Shown here one piece after another: positions 48,255 to 59,120 of a stretch of 62,000 nucleotides of DNA (the stretch's first letter is position 1; every line of letters starts with the position of its first letter). Location: the NCBI GenBank assembly GCA_002633005.1, contig NMRA01000029.1:1101009-1163008 (forward strand), written 5' to 3'. The translations under genes and the position numbers were made by a program. Below the pieces are notes generated by a model. That model was not told the DNA's origin. It ran no database searches and saw nothing but the letters and a program-made list of their open reading frames with translations. Origin of the DNA: Phoronis australis (Eukaryota > Phoronida > Phoronidae).

Positions 48255-48690
48255 TCGGGATACAAAAGCAATGCAAAGCGTTGTAATAAGCCAACGCATG
48301 CATCGTAAACGATATTCTTCTGAGCGTTTATCAACATCCTATGATGTCCAAAATTAGACGAACTTGTCCGAAAAACTGACGGTCCCGTTGTCTCCTTGAT
48401 AGAAACCCACGTGCCGGATTTCATGGAAATCGTACAGGAACTGCGACGACATAGAAGCAAACGTAAAAAATAGAATTGCCACAACGAGGCACAGCGGTAG
48501 TCGAATCCATCCGAAAGAAGCTGTAAACTATTGCCACATTCATAGAAAAACACTTGTCTTTACGATATTTCACAAATGTCATGCAAGGGCCGGTTTAGGG
48601 GATAAGCTGTAGATGCAGCTGCAGAAGCATAAACAAAATCGTCACTAGAAAGCGCCACAATAGTCGGACTCTTCGAAAATCAAAGTCAGC
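48255..48690 (+). repeat. Dispersed repeat B, decayed copy 3
   Basis: GCAATGCAAAGCGTTG...AACGCATGCATCGTAAACG, then AGAATTGCCACAACGAGGCACAGCGGTAGTCGAATCC-type sequence, parallels 21055 and 41815. The CTCF-like cores are lost here (CCACAACGAGGCAC). Confidence 0.6.
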
Positions 48691-51600
48691 CGTGGTCGAA
48701 GTGGTATATGAAAACGGCAGAGTGCAAACAGCATTGCTTTATCAATAATATATTAGAACGATGAGTTTCTGGTAATTTGTCAAAACCCACTGGAGAGCAG
48801 GATTTGAGAATACGGTATGTTAGATACTACCAGAAAGACGTCCCTAATAGTACTACTGGAACATTGACAATGGATAAATAATTTTAAACGGCAAGGGCGC
48901 GCAGTCATCTATAAATCCCACATACAGAGCAGTAAACTCACAAAATAAAAATATTCAACCTTCGTTATGCTGGACTTCGGTCACTTTTATGCAGCCCAGT
49001 GGATCGAACCACGTCCGTGAGCGTCTTCTATTGATCATGGCAACACGCCCATCACGTTTTCCCCGCCAAATCGTTATTAATACCACGGGAAATAACTGGA
49101 TGAGTTATCACCCGGTCGTTATTTACTGTTGAAAGTTCCATTAAGGGATAAATGATAACATACAACATTAAAAAATAAGCTAAAACAACTCCTTTTGAGC
49201 ACTAGGAACAAAACTACATGGTCTCGTTTCTTGTGCGTATCAAGATGTGCGAACAGATGGAATGAGCTCTGAATCAGGATACCTCTAAAACCTAAGCATG
49301 AAAATGTACCCACGGGTGATATTGGTAAAGTATGAATTTCAAAATAATTTTAAAAACCGATACATATTAGGCCTTGCGCAACACGGCGTCAGCCAACTGT
49401 TGCGTTGAATATCAAGAACCTATTGTGCTTCCATGATAGCGTCCGACTTCAGTGGATCTATTCATGTGAAAACGTCCTCTGAGGTTTCAAAATTCTGGGC
49501 AGTGCGATCGCCGGCTTTCTGACTATCGGCCTCCAGCCCATACTAGAGACTTCGAAATAGACAACATTCACGAGAAAGTGTTCTTGTAACGCAGCGTTGA
49601 ACGTTGCCTCCGTTCGCAAAACCGACATTGCTTATCCTTACCCGGAATGTAGGCTACAAACAGTGAAATACTGACTGGAACATCTGAAGTCTTCTGATTT
49701 TCTTTGACACAGTGACAGTATTAGAAAGTTATAGATTCATGTACTGTGGTTTCTGATTTTATCTAGCCACATCAATGAACGAATACCATGAAAAATAATT
49801 CCCTTATTTTCCCGATAATGAGTGACTGACGTAACTCACTTGAAGGTATTCCAATGACGGAGAACACGATTTACAGATCACTTCCTGAAACCGCGTTGTG
49901 GTGAGCTGGTAGAATTACATAAGAACAAATAGAACAAACTGTGTATTACATAATGCCAGCACTAATCCTGAGATCTGAGTGAACATACTGAAATAACGAG
50001 ACCAGCCTTCCGGAGACGCGAGGACTTGGCGAAAACGCAAGACCTCGTCAGATTTCGCCATGTAGTACAAGCGAGACAGGTGATGACACTAGTTTCCTTC
50101 GCAAGATTCTTATTTACATCTAGCTCAATCCGGGACTAAAATTCAGGGAAATTCATAAGATATTGGAGAAGGAAATCCTTAGTTTTCGCATTTGATGAAG
50201 GCAATTGATAACCCGTATAAGGCAGTGTGGTATCCTATCATATTTTGTCCTTCTTGAGGCAGCAACGATGTCGTTTTCGCCTCTCTCATGTCAACAAACC
50301 TACTCATGTTTAGCAGAAACGAAACAGAATTGATCTGAAAGCGGTGAGTGCAATTCAGACATTGATTTTGTCATTACAAATATAAAATCCGCTATCAAGA
50401 TAACACGTTAAATTTGGTTCCGCATACAATAGACCTTTAAGTTTTGCGTGCAGCTGAAAATACATGGGCCCTACACCAGAACTAAGTCCGGTAGGAAATT
50501 TCGTTCTACAGGGCGACGTGTTGGCTAAACCGTGTGGGAATCTATACCCAGTCGCTAGCACATTATACATACCTTCACCGTCAAAACAAGAAAACTCTGC
50601 GATATTCCAGCAGGCCAGTAAGGTAATTGAATGAAATGTGTACCCCACTGCACCCTTCAGGAAGGATTCCGTGTTTACATCAACTCGGCTAAGTCGTTGA
50701 ATGCCCAAAGAAAGTTCCTTAAAATTATATAACTCGTCGGATCAACAGGGAGGCTCCCATGGTAAATAGGAAATTTGGACACGCGCTTTTCAAGTATGTT
50801 CTTTCCTGCATCATGACAAACGACAACAAGCTACTAGCGACTTAAATGAAGGCAATAAATAAGGTTTTATTTTGAACATTTTTTCTGGCGGTTTATGCTC
50901 TAAATGTAAAGGAAATGAAATTCTCTTCGTGTTTCCCAATTTACCTGGGGCTCGAAAGGCACAGGTAAGCCTTGTTACGTAATAAATAATTACACAAATG
51001 TTACATAACTTCTTACACTTCAGGCAATCTACCGTCACGCAAAGGGCTGTGAATGCCTCCAGGACAACTCGTTTGAATACAAGAGGGTAAAGAAAATTAT
51101 GTGGTCGGACAATAGGCGACACCAACAATGAATAAAGCATATAAATAGTCCCAATGCTCTTTAGAACACAATTCAACAAGAACTGGGCTTCAGTTATTAG
51201 TCCAGTTGACGAAAGCTCTCTGCATTGACCCACAGCCGCTTTTACTCGTGCCACGTGGGAAAATTCTGCAGTTCCATCTTGACACAACAGGGCTAGGCTA
51301 CTCCACGTACCGCTAAACAGCGCCACATTTCGAGGGGAAATCCTCGAGATAAAATTTACACCCAATCTTTCTTGCCCAATCTAACTTCAGTATAGGAAAA
51401 TACGAAAAAGAAAAAAAAAACGCGAACATAAATTTCTATGCTGTAGAAAATCCATTGGTGGGTCGATTTGTGTTGGCGCCCTGTGCGATAGTACCGCTCG
51501 AACATGCGACGGGTGTTTTCGGGTCCAAAAGCAATTTTCTGCAGCGATCTACCCTCCTGAGTGCCCAACAGACATTCCTCGGTATCCCTGCAGGACAGTA

Positions 51601-52385
51601 AAGGCAACGCAGCCCGGCTTCAGAATCGGAGTTCATTGGCTTCGTCCGATGCTCAGGGGACCTCTTGAGGCATGACACTCAAGCACCCGGGGTCGTTTTA
51701 CTTTTGAAAGGGAAAGTGGGATAACCAGAGATTCAGCGCAAGGACCAGACCCACCCTTTAAAGGGGAAAACAACCGTTTGTTGATGTTACCGTGAAAAAA
51801 AGAACAGATATTGGTTATGTAGGGAGACATTTTCTCGTGTTAATTAATTCGTTCTCCTTGCGTGAATTTACTATGTAACAAAAGAAAGGGACATAAGCAG
51901 CCCAGCAAAACGCCTGCATCGTGGTTCTGTGTTCATATTCAGAAAACACGAGCAACAACCGACACACTTTGCTCTATCATGATGGCAGTGAATGCAGAGC
52001 TAGCATTTTGCTGGGTTGTTTACATCACTTTCTATTGTTGCAAGAATAGTAAAAAACACTCCAGGGGAATGATAATTAACTGAAAAGTCTTTCTAACTGA
52101 TAATAAAGAATCTGTATTTTACTAAGGGTGACAAAAACGGTTGATTCTGTCCCCTTTGAGGTGAGTGGACAACTCAAAAGTCGCAAAACAGTCATTGTTT
52201 TATGACAATAAAATAAAAGACAAAACATTTGAATGCCATCTTTTGTTTTAAATAGTAAATGTTTTCATTTGAAAAATATTGACTTGATGTTGAATTTTTG
52301 TTATTATATATGTTGAGTAATAGCACGCGACATCACATTTCACAATGACGTAATGCTAAAAAATAGACAAACTCAAGTGTCAGGT
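48691..52385. other. No confident gene; several unexplained open frames
   Basis: Minus-strand frames at 50811-51365 (184 codons), 50355-50708 (117) and 51356-51607 are the longest. The 184-codon frame is Cys- and Leu-rich with a hydrophobic stretch (IYMLYSLLVSPIV), but has no recognisable domain. Without homology these could be chance or decayed element sequence. Confidence 0.3.
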
Positions 52386-52389
52386 GTGA

Positions 52390-52529
52390 CCATAGACTGC
52401 CAACTCCGTATATTTTCAATGGACGAAATCTGTGATCTTACGCATAAGACGTGACGTCACTATTCAATAGTGACACCTGGCAAAATTAGCAAGTTTTACT
52501 TCCGGCAAGTGCGTCGTCTGCTAATCATG
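52390..52529 (+). repeat. Left member of a long inverted-repeat pair ending at an ATG
   Basis: About 140 bp matching the reverse complement of 58968-59120 at roughly 80 percent. Shared phrases include CAACTCCGTATA, TTCAATGGACGAAATCTGTGA, GACACCTGGC and GTCGTCTGCTAATCATGG. Both end at an ATG, after which the sequences diverge. Confidence 0.8.
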
Positions 52530-52734
52530 GTCATTTCGTCGAGATTTGGATCGGCGATTTTGCCCAACTCACATCCGTGTTTAAATAAATTGAACGCTCT
52601 TAAAACGTTAACTTTTTAAATAAAGCTGATATTAATACTCCAGAAATAACCATCAGGGCAACTCAAAAACCAATCTCACACTTCAACAGCAGTTTAACTT
52701 GACGTTTCATTTTAAGCTCGAGTGCACGCCGGTG

Positions 52735-52880
52735 CCGCTCAAAATTTCTGGACTCTATTGTTGGAAGACCTTGAACAACATTTCAATGCCGAAATTACTT
52801 TTTTTCGTTGTACTAGACAGTAAAAGAAATGCGAAAATTTTGCGTCACAATACACTAACCGGAAACGAATTGGTAATTTC
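52735..52880 (+). repeat. Left copy of an inverted internal segment
   Basis: TTTCAATGCCGAAATTACTTTTTTTCGTTG...GACAGTAAA...CTAACCGGAAACGA corresponds to the reverse complement of 56860-57010. Translations share FFVVLDSK and LTGN, hinting at a former coding segment of the same element. Confidence 0.7.
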
Positions 52881-52989
52881 AGTGACGCCTCCTCCAGCGG
52901 ATAGTACGTCGCAAGAAAATGTCGGAGTTGCGAATCTGTTGTCTATAATCTAAGGTGCGATTTAATTCGAAAGGCAAGATTGAATTTAT

Positions 52990-53675
52990 TGGAGAAGTTT
53001 CGCAAAGCGACGTGAACGTGAATTATCACGCGCGTGCTGATTCACGTTACGGTAACAAAAATGGGTTTCGCAACAGCTAAATTTTTACGTGAACGTGAAA
53101 GTAAACGTGAACTGAATAACTGAGTTCAGGATGTCCAGTTACCGTAGTACATGTACTACGATAACAGGACATCCTGATATTATCCGCTACAAATATATAC
53201 AAGATAGAAATGTATGTTGAATGTGAAAAAAGTCTTTTCTATGAACTCCTGCGAAAATGATCAACTCTTACAATGCGAAATTTATTTGAAGTTTAAAATA
53301 AATAGATGCTAGTAAATTGAGCATGTAAAAAGTTTGTTAACACTAAGTCATATCTGTTAACAATCCATTCTAGTTCGATGATCTCCAGCGGACCCCGGCA
53401 GAATAAGGATTTTGGGAAAAGACCTTCTTTCAGCTAAACTTTAAGGACAATTGTAGACAAAAGAAGTCGTGTTCATTTCATACTGAAGCAAAGAAGAAAG
53501 ATTTAGAACCTATCAAAATAAAAGTCGCTTCAATGTCTTGCCAAACAAGAATTAAAAAAGTGGCCACGGGTTTCGCGTTTAAAGCGAGGGGAATCTCCTT
53601 GTATTCGCGTAAAATACGCAAACAATGACATATATGCGTGATAATTCACGTTTTCGTCGCTTTGCGAAAGCTCTT
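52990..53675. mobile_element. TIR-bounded MITE-like element
   Basis: The left end TTTCGCAAAGCGACG...AACGTGAATTATCACGC is matched by the reverse complement at 53630-53673, giving TIRs of about 38 bp. The inside has no ORF but has a 52-bp palindrome (53126-53177) and CGTGAACGTGAA repeats. Superfamily unknown. Confidence 0.75.
53126..53177. repeat. 52-bp near-perfect palindrome
   Basis: The two halves meet at CA|TG with two mismatched pairs and no loop; the centre is GTAGTACATGTACTACG. Confidence 0.9.
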
Positions 53676-55327
53676 TAATTATAGAAGAAATTCCCCGTTT
53701 TCAGTTACTTCAACAGCGTATACATTTTCGCCATTTATAGAAATGAAGCCGGGTAATCGCTCTCTTGAGAAGGCCAAATTGTGCTATTTTATATGACGCT
53801 ATTTATTCTCTAATATCTCAAAAACTAAGTCGGTTACATCCTGATTTTCCCTTTTTTTACAGAAACACCATGGACATCAAATAAAGCACAACAGAAAAAG
53901 TAACACTCTTACTATTTGCGTTCTAGAAAGTCAAAACGTTAACTTACGCCTAGGTAAGAAAATTAGTAAACCGGAAATAGACAAACCCGCTAAAACATAA
54001 AAGTGGTGTCCTGTGTGGAAACATACATATGAGCTTGCCAAATTTCTAGTTAAAATTCTCAGACCTATCAATGAGAACGACTACACTCTTAAAGATTCGT
54101 TTCGCGTTGTTAATGGAGACCGTGCTCTTAATGATGCACCCTTTAACATCTAGATGTTTGTAGTCTTTTCACTAATGTACTTGTGAATGAGGTCATTAAA
54201 TTGTATATCGATACTGACAAACTGACTCGTAGCAAACTACGAAAGTTACTCACGATCTCAGTTAACCAAAGACGTTTCCTGTTTGATGATAACTTTTAAG
54301 ATCAGGTTGACAGATTGGCCATGGGCTCACCCCTTGGGCCAGTGTTGGCTAATATTTTCATGTGTAATTTAGAGATTGAGGCTCTGGCTAGTTGTCCACC
54401 TGACTGTAAACCACGGTTTATTGTAGGTATGTGGACGATACGTTTGTTGAGTTTTCATCCAATAACTCAGTCGACACTTTTCAATTACATGAACAATCCA
54501 TCCGTCCATCAATTTCACCAGGAATTTGAGCATGAGTAGTGTCTACCTTTACTACATGTCTTGGTTAAACGTGAGGATAGCACCTTTGTTACATCTGTCT
54601 ATCGTAAGCCTAGTTTTTCTTATCTCAAATTTGATAGTTTTGTACCGATCCAATACAAGATAGTTCTAGTCTATTGCTTGTTACATCGTGCCTGGAGAAC
54701 TTGTTCTACCTATTTAACTTTTGATAGTGACGTAGCTAGAGTTTTCCAGTTATTGCGTGCCAATGGTTACCTTCTGAATTTTTTGGATAGCTGTAAAAGG
54801 CACTAACTTTCAAAAATGAATAAGGAAGGTAACGTAGCTGTTATTGCACCCGAGAAAAATGTTTTCTTTTTTCTTGGTTACGCCTGGCCCAGTAGTCTGA
54901 AACGTTAATAATCTCGTCTTGTAGATTGCATAGACCCAGCCATTGAGCTGATAGTGGTTTTCAAACCTCTTTCAAACTATCCAACACACTCTGTAAACTG
55001 AAGTCACCTATCCCTTTGTTAAATAGCAATGTTGTTTATAGGTAGAATGTGATAATTGTAATGAATTCTTTATCGGCCTCACACAGAGACGCCTCCGTGA
55101 CAGATTGAGAGAACATCCGATACTTCAGACAAAAGCAACGTCTATAGGCAATGTGTCAGTAACAATCACCTAGCCAATTCTGTCACTGTAATCCGTAAAG
55201 AGCCTGTAAAGGAATTACTTTACATTAAAGTCACTGGCCATTCAGGACCAGCATGCTGCTGGTTCTCTGAACAGCATGCAAAGCTCAGTGACCCTATGGT
55301 GATGACCTGTTTACTATTTCCTGTCAN

Positions 55328-55889
55328 GGTTACCTTCTGAATTTTTTGGATAGCTGTAAAAGGCACTAACTTTCAAAAATGAATAAGGAAGGTAACGTAG
55401 CTGTTATTGCACCCGAGAAAAATGTTTTCTTTTTTCTTGGTTACGCCTGGCCCAGTAGTCTGAAACGTTAATAATCTCGTCTTGTAGATTGCATAGACCC
55501 AGCGGTTGAGCTGATAGTGGTTTTCAAACCTCTTTCAAACTATCCAACACACTCTGTAAACTGAAGTCACCTATCCCTTTGTTAAATAGCAATGTTGTTT
55601 ATAGGTAGAATGTGATAATTGTAATGAATTCTTTATCGGCCTCACACAGAGACGCCTCCGTGACAGGTTGAGAGAACATCCGATACTTCAGACAAAAGCA
55701 ACGTCTATAGGCAATGTGTCAGTAACAATCACCTAGCCAATTCTGTCACTGTAATCCGTAAAGAGCCTGTAAAGGAATTACTTTACATTAAAGTTACTGG
55801 CCATTCAGGACCAGCATGCTGCTGGTTCTCTGAACAGCATGCAAAGCTCAGTGACCCTATGGTGATGACCTGTTTACTATTTCCTGTCA
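55328..55889 (+). repeat. Near-identical tandem copy of 54767-55326, joined by one N
   Basis: Only a few substitutions separate the two copies (for example AGCCATTGAG versus AGCGGTTGAG). They abut at a single N (55327). This is best read as two haplotypes or unmerged contig ends, not a biological duplication. Confidence 0.85.
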
Positions 55890-55929
55890 TTAATGTTGTA
55901 CTCATTTCACTTCATGGATGCAACCTGAC

Positions 55930-55998
55930 TCGTATGTCGACACTTGATGTCTGATTGTTTGTATCTTGATGATGTCTAATGAATAGACGAAACGTCGA
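55930..55998 (+). ncRNA. Hammerhead-ribozyme-like vestige at the Penelope 3' end
   Basis: TTGATGAT, then a perfect 5-bp stem GTCTA/TAGAC, then GAAAC and GTCGA, which can pair with TCGAC at 55937-55941. Hammerheads are CUGAUGA-stem II-GAAA-stem III. Deviations: an extra U in the core, an extra U before stem II, and AC where the GU of the cleavage triplet is expected. If real, it is inactive. Confidence 0.35.
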
Positions 55999-56040
55999 AT
56001 TAATATGAACCTTTTCATTTGGGCGGCGATTGTCCGTTTT

Positions 56041-56859
56041 TTGAGTGATAAATGTGCCAAAGGGTAAAACAAAAAAATGCAAATTTCATTGAGACCGACC
56101 CAACAGTTCACAACCCAACCAATGCCAATAGTCGCCTTGCCACGCAATACAAATCTCAAAATTCCCAACCAATCCAACAGTCGCCGCTAATTTGTCGACT
56201 GATGTATTCAACCGCGCATGAAAAACTATCTAGTACCACGTTAAATCTCAAATCATACTTGAAAGTAAAAACCTATTCCTAAAAGACGTTCCTTCAACAT
56301 GACCCGTTTTCCTAAATAAATATTTTGTAAATTCGTCTTTTTTTGATTGACTGCCTTTGAATGGCGCTGAACAACATTTTCAGTATTCATAAAGGTTATG
56401 CATTACCCCAGTAAAATATTGGTAAACTTCGGAATATCATTTCTAAGATGGATGGTCGGACTCAAATGAAACTTTCAGATACTGTACTGTTAGGAATAGT
56501 TTTAAAATATTCCACTTTGCATGAGGGGTTATCAAAAATAGGACTTTTATAATTTTTCTGAAAAAAAAACTCAACTGAAAGTTACATAAAACGTAATATC
56601 GTTTTTGCGAATTTATCTCGAACACTGATAGCAAACAAAACTTGTTAATTTTATTTTAACCATCGTCCCACCATGAATGAACTTTCCTGTTTGTTAACTT
56701 TTATTGAAAAGGCATAGTCAGGTTACACAATTAATGGGAAAATCGTGTAAAAAACTAATCACATTCTACACACCTTCTACTTTCAGAAAAATTTTCCTTT
56801 AACCATAGATTCGTAACTCCGGCATATCCCTACGTGCTGAGCTGAACTCTCCTGACCTT
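56041..56859. other. No gene recognised; short dispersed repeat near 56440-56610
   Basis: Contains the fourth copy of the short repeat seen near 8900, 18000 and 23350. Otherwise nothing was recognised. Confidence 0.5.
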
Positions 56860-57010
56860 TCTGGTGCAGTTTCCGGTTAATATATTTTGACGAGAAATAC
56901 TTGCATCTACTTTACTGTCCAAAACAACGAAAAAAATATTAATTTCGGTATTGAAACGCTTTTCAAAGTCTTTCAATAGTAGAAGTGTTGGTATTGTGAG
57001 TACTTTTGGC
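56860..57010 (-). repeat. Right copy of the inverted internal segment
   Basis: Reverse complement of 52735-52880. The minus-strand translation FFVVLDSKVDASISRQNILT matches the plus-strand frame there. Confidence 0.7.
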
Positions 57011-57207
57011 AATGCTACTGGTAATTAATTACAAAATTCAAACTTCGGTGCCGACTGATTATGTCGTCTGCTTGCCCAATAGCAGCATAGCTATCGGACA
57101 GTTTTGGATTCATGGTTCACATAGGCCTACTGACTCGGAGAAAACTACGAAAGCATGTTTATAAATCAACATTCTCAAGTGAGCAGTTCTTCTGGGAAGT
57201 GTTGAGT

Positions 57208-57223
57208 GGCCCTTAAAAGGGCC
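57208..57223 (-). promoter_or_regulatory. Histone-type 3' stem-loop, canonical form
   Basis: Minus strand: CCAAC, then GGCCCTTTTAAGGGCC, then ACTCA. The 6-bp stem, UUUA loop (UYUN type) and flanks match the metazoan replication-dependent histone 3' element. A purine-rich CAGAAGAAC follows about 12 nt later, as a U7-binding site would. No histone CDS was found upstream, which is why confidence is limited. Confidence 0.5.
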
Positions 57224-57248
57224 GTTGGTTGTAGCTATAGCGTGAAAT

Positions 57249-57264
57249 GGTTCTTAAAAGAACG
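57249..57264 (-). promoter_or_regulatory. Histone-type 3' stem-loop, degenerate
   Basis: Minus strand: CAACCGTTCTTTTAAGAACCAT. The stem is GTTCT/AGAAC with loop TTTA; the first stem G is changed to C. It lies 11 bp beyond the stop of the PHD-like frame. Confidence 0.35.
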
Positions 57265-57274
57265 GTTGAATAAT

Positions 57275-57466
57275 TCAACGTAAATCACACAGTATACCAT
57301 GCTCACTCAAGTACTGAAGGTCCTCTTCATTCAAGTTTTCATCTGGGAAGGTTGGATGAAAACAGAGGAGATGACAATATCGATGACAGTTGTAACACCT
57401 TATATAAATGTTACCGTTCTGCAACGTTATCACGAACCCTGCCTTTTTCAGTTCTTGTTCCTGGAT
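57275..57466 (-). pseudogene. PHD-like cysteine/histidine fragment
   Basis: Open frame without a start, ending in TGA at 57275-57277: ELKKAGFVITLQNG, then IRCYNCHRYCHLLCFHPTFP and LSEHGILC. The spacing C-x2-C-x4-H-x2-C matches the second half of a PHD finger. The upstream sequence is interrupted by stops. It is probably part of a transposon-encoded protein of this nested region. Two histone-type stem-loops follow on the same strand. Confidence 0.4.
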
Positions 57467-58298
57467 TCAGAAGTAGCCCTGAACCATAGGGAAAAAAGAC
57501 ATACTACGAAAACGAATCAAATTTTGAAAATCATCGCCTTCGTGTGATTACGTGTTCCTGTCGCCAGACTGTTGTTCCTCCCCAACATCAATGTCGAAAA
57601 TCGACGTTACAAGTGATGGAAACTTGTGTCCTTTGTTTCTAACTTTTAACCCATTTTTTAAGAAAAGAATGTACTGATTTTGTCTAACGTTAATAGAGCA
57701 TAACTTTTGGTTTTTACAATGCATTAATTGTGTTGAATGCATTCATATTAGGTGGCTTCATTGAGTTGAACAAAAAATAAACTAAATGTAACACAATAAA
57801 GTTTTGAAAATAAACAGAACAGTAAAACAGGACTCCCTAAAAATCGAGCTGTTTTCGAAAACTTAGCGCCTTTGGTGATCTGATTGGTTCATGCATTTAC
57901 GGCAGGACAATAATAGACCAAGTATCGTGCACGTGTGCACTGTAGCAACACTTTGTACCTTATTCTTATTTGGCCAATCTGTTGATACAGTAAATTTTCT
58001 TATCTATGCCCATCCTGATTTGACTGCAACTTGAGCTTGTTGGGTTCTATCATACATTGGGGTTGGCATTGGGACCCACATGATGCTTACTCGAATGGGC
58101 TTCATTTTACCTAGGACCAATTACTCCCAGATTTTACCAAGTATTTCAAATTGAGGTGAAGTAAATAAACAAAGTGGGTGATTATCATCACCAGAATTTC
58201 ATCATTAGTATCTTTTGCCGGGTGCTCAAATTTTCTGAGACTAGGGATTGTCAGATTTGTAAGGTAGAAGTGTTTCGCTGGATTTCCAGGTCTGTGGC
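57467..58298. other. No gene recognised; ends at the assembly gap
   Basis: AT-rich sequence with short frames only. Confidence 0.4.
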
Positions 58299-58675
58299 NN
58301 NNNNNNNNNNNNNNNNNNNNNNNNNNNNNNNNNNNNNNNNNNNNNNNNNNNNNNNNNNNNNNNNNNNNNNNNNNNNNNNNNNNNNNNNNNNNNNNNNNNN
58401 NNNNNNNNNNNNNNNNNNNNNNNNNNNNNNNNNNNNNNNNNNNNNNNNNNNNNNNNNNNNNNNNNNNNNNNNNNNNNNNNNNNNNNNNNNNNNNNNNNNN
58501 NNNNNNNNNNNNNNNNNNNNNNNNNNNNNNNNNNNNNNNNNNNNNNNNNNNNNNNNNNNNNNNNNNNNNNNNNNNNNNNNNNNNNNNNNNNNNNNNNNNN
58601 NNNNNNNNNNNNNNNNNNNNNNNNNNNNNNNNNNNNNNNNNNNNNNNNNNNNNNNNNNNNNNNNNNNNNNNNNNN
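58299..58675. other. Assembly gap (377 N)
   Basis: Run of N. Any open frame drawn across it is not real. Confidence 1.
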
Positions 58676-58869
58676 TTAGCGGATAACTTTCGTCAAAAAG
58701 TTTACCAGATAGTTTTCATCAAAACGGAGAAAACAAAAATGGATTTGTGAAGACAGGATTAAGTAGTAGAGTCTCTTAAAAACATTCATCTTCGAAGTGC
58801 CTTGAACAAATGTATAAAGTCTTATTGCTGAAACAACTGCCATTCACGTTGACACAAGAAGTAAGGTTT

Positions 58870-58970
58870 TCTTCCCACAGCCGATTATGGGGTCTTCGGA
58901 TGGTATGTTAGCTAACTCCTTTGCATTTCGCGTGTGTGGCCGAACAACCGACCACACAGTAGCCGACCAT
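58870..58970 (-). pseudogene. Broken THAP-like N-terminus next to the right inverted repeat
   Basis: From ATG 58970 the minus strand reads MVGYCVVGCSATHAKCKGVS, stop, HTIRRPHNRLWEENL. This recalls the start of a THAP domain (C-x3-C, then the GVSFHxxP element and W). The start codon sits exactly at the end of the inverted repeat, as expected for a P-type or other THAP transposase. It is broken by a stop, and the 377-base gap lies about 190 bp further on. Confidence 0.45.
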
Positions 58971-59120
58971 GATTAGCAGACGACGTACTTGCCGGAAATT
59001 GCACCAGAAAATTTAGCCAGGTGTCGCCAGTGAATAATGACGTAAGGGCTTGTGCGTAAGCTCACAGATTTCGTCCATTGAAAGTATACGGAGTTGGCGG
59101 TCCATGTACTATAGTCTATG
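58968..59120 (-). repeat. Right member of the long inverted-repeat pair
   Basis: Reverse complement of 52390-52529. If these are true termini, the element spanned about 6.7 kb and later received the MITE and the Penelope-like insertion. Confidence 0.8.

Larger units (their letters stand above)
53998..56040 (+). mobile_element. Penelope-like element (RT plus GIY-YIG), 5' truncated and decayed
   Basis: Pre-RT and RT: HTYELAKFLVKILRPI, YTLKDSFRV, LDVCSLFTNVLVNEVI, LAMGSPLGPVLANIFMCNLE and, in another frame, YVDDTFVEF. These are hallmark Penelope RT motifs. Further on: FVTSVYRKPSFSYLKFDS. The C-terminal GIY-YIG-like domain is VECDNCNEFFIGLTQRRL (55040 region). Several frameshifts and stops are present. 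About 560 bp occur twice (54767-55326 and 55328-55889). Confidence 0.85.

Noticed and set aside
48985-49040. GTGGTTCGATCCAC on the minus strand, another tRNA T-arm look-alike.
   Set aside because: The loop is six bases, not seven, and there is no acceptor stem or A-box.
50811-51365. 184-codon minus-strand frame as a gene.
   Set aside because: No domain, no splice context and no repeat partner; kept only as an unexplained open frame in the regional note.
58174-58686. Apparent 170-codon open frame.
   Set aside because: It is mostly assembly gap (N) and carries no information.
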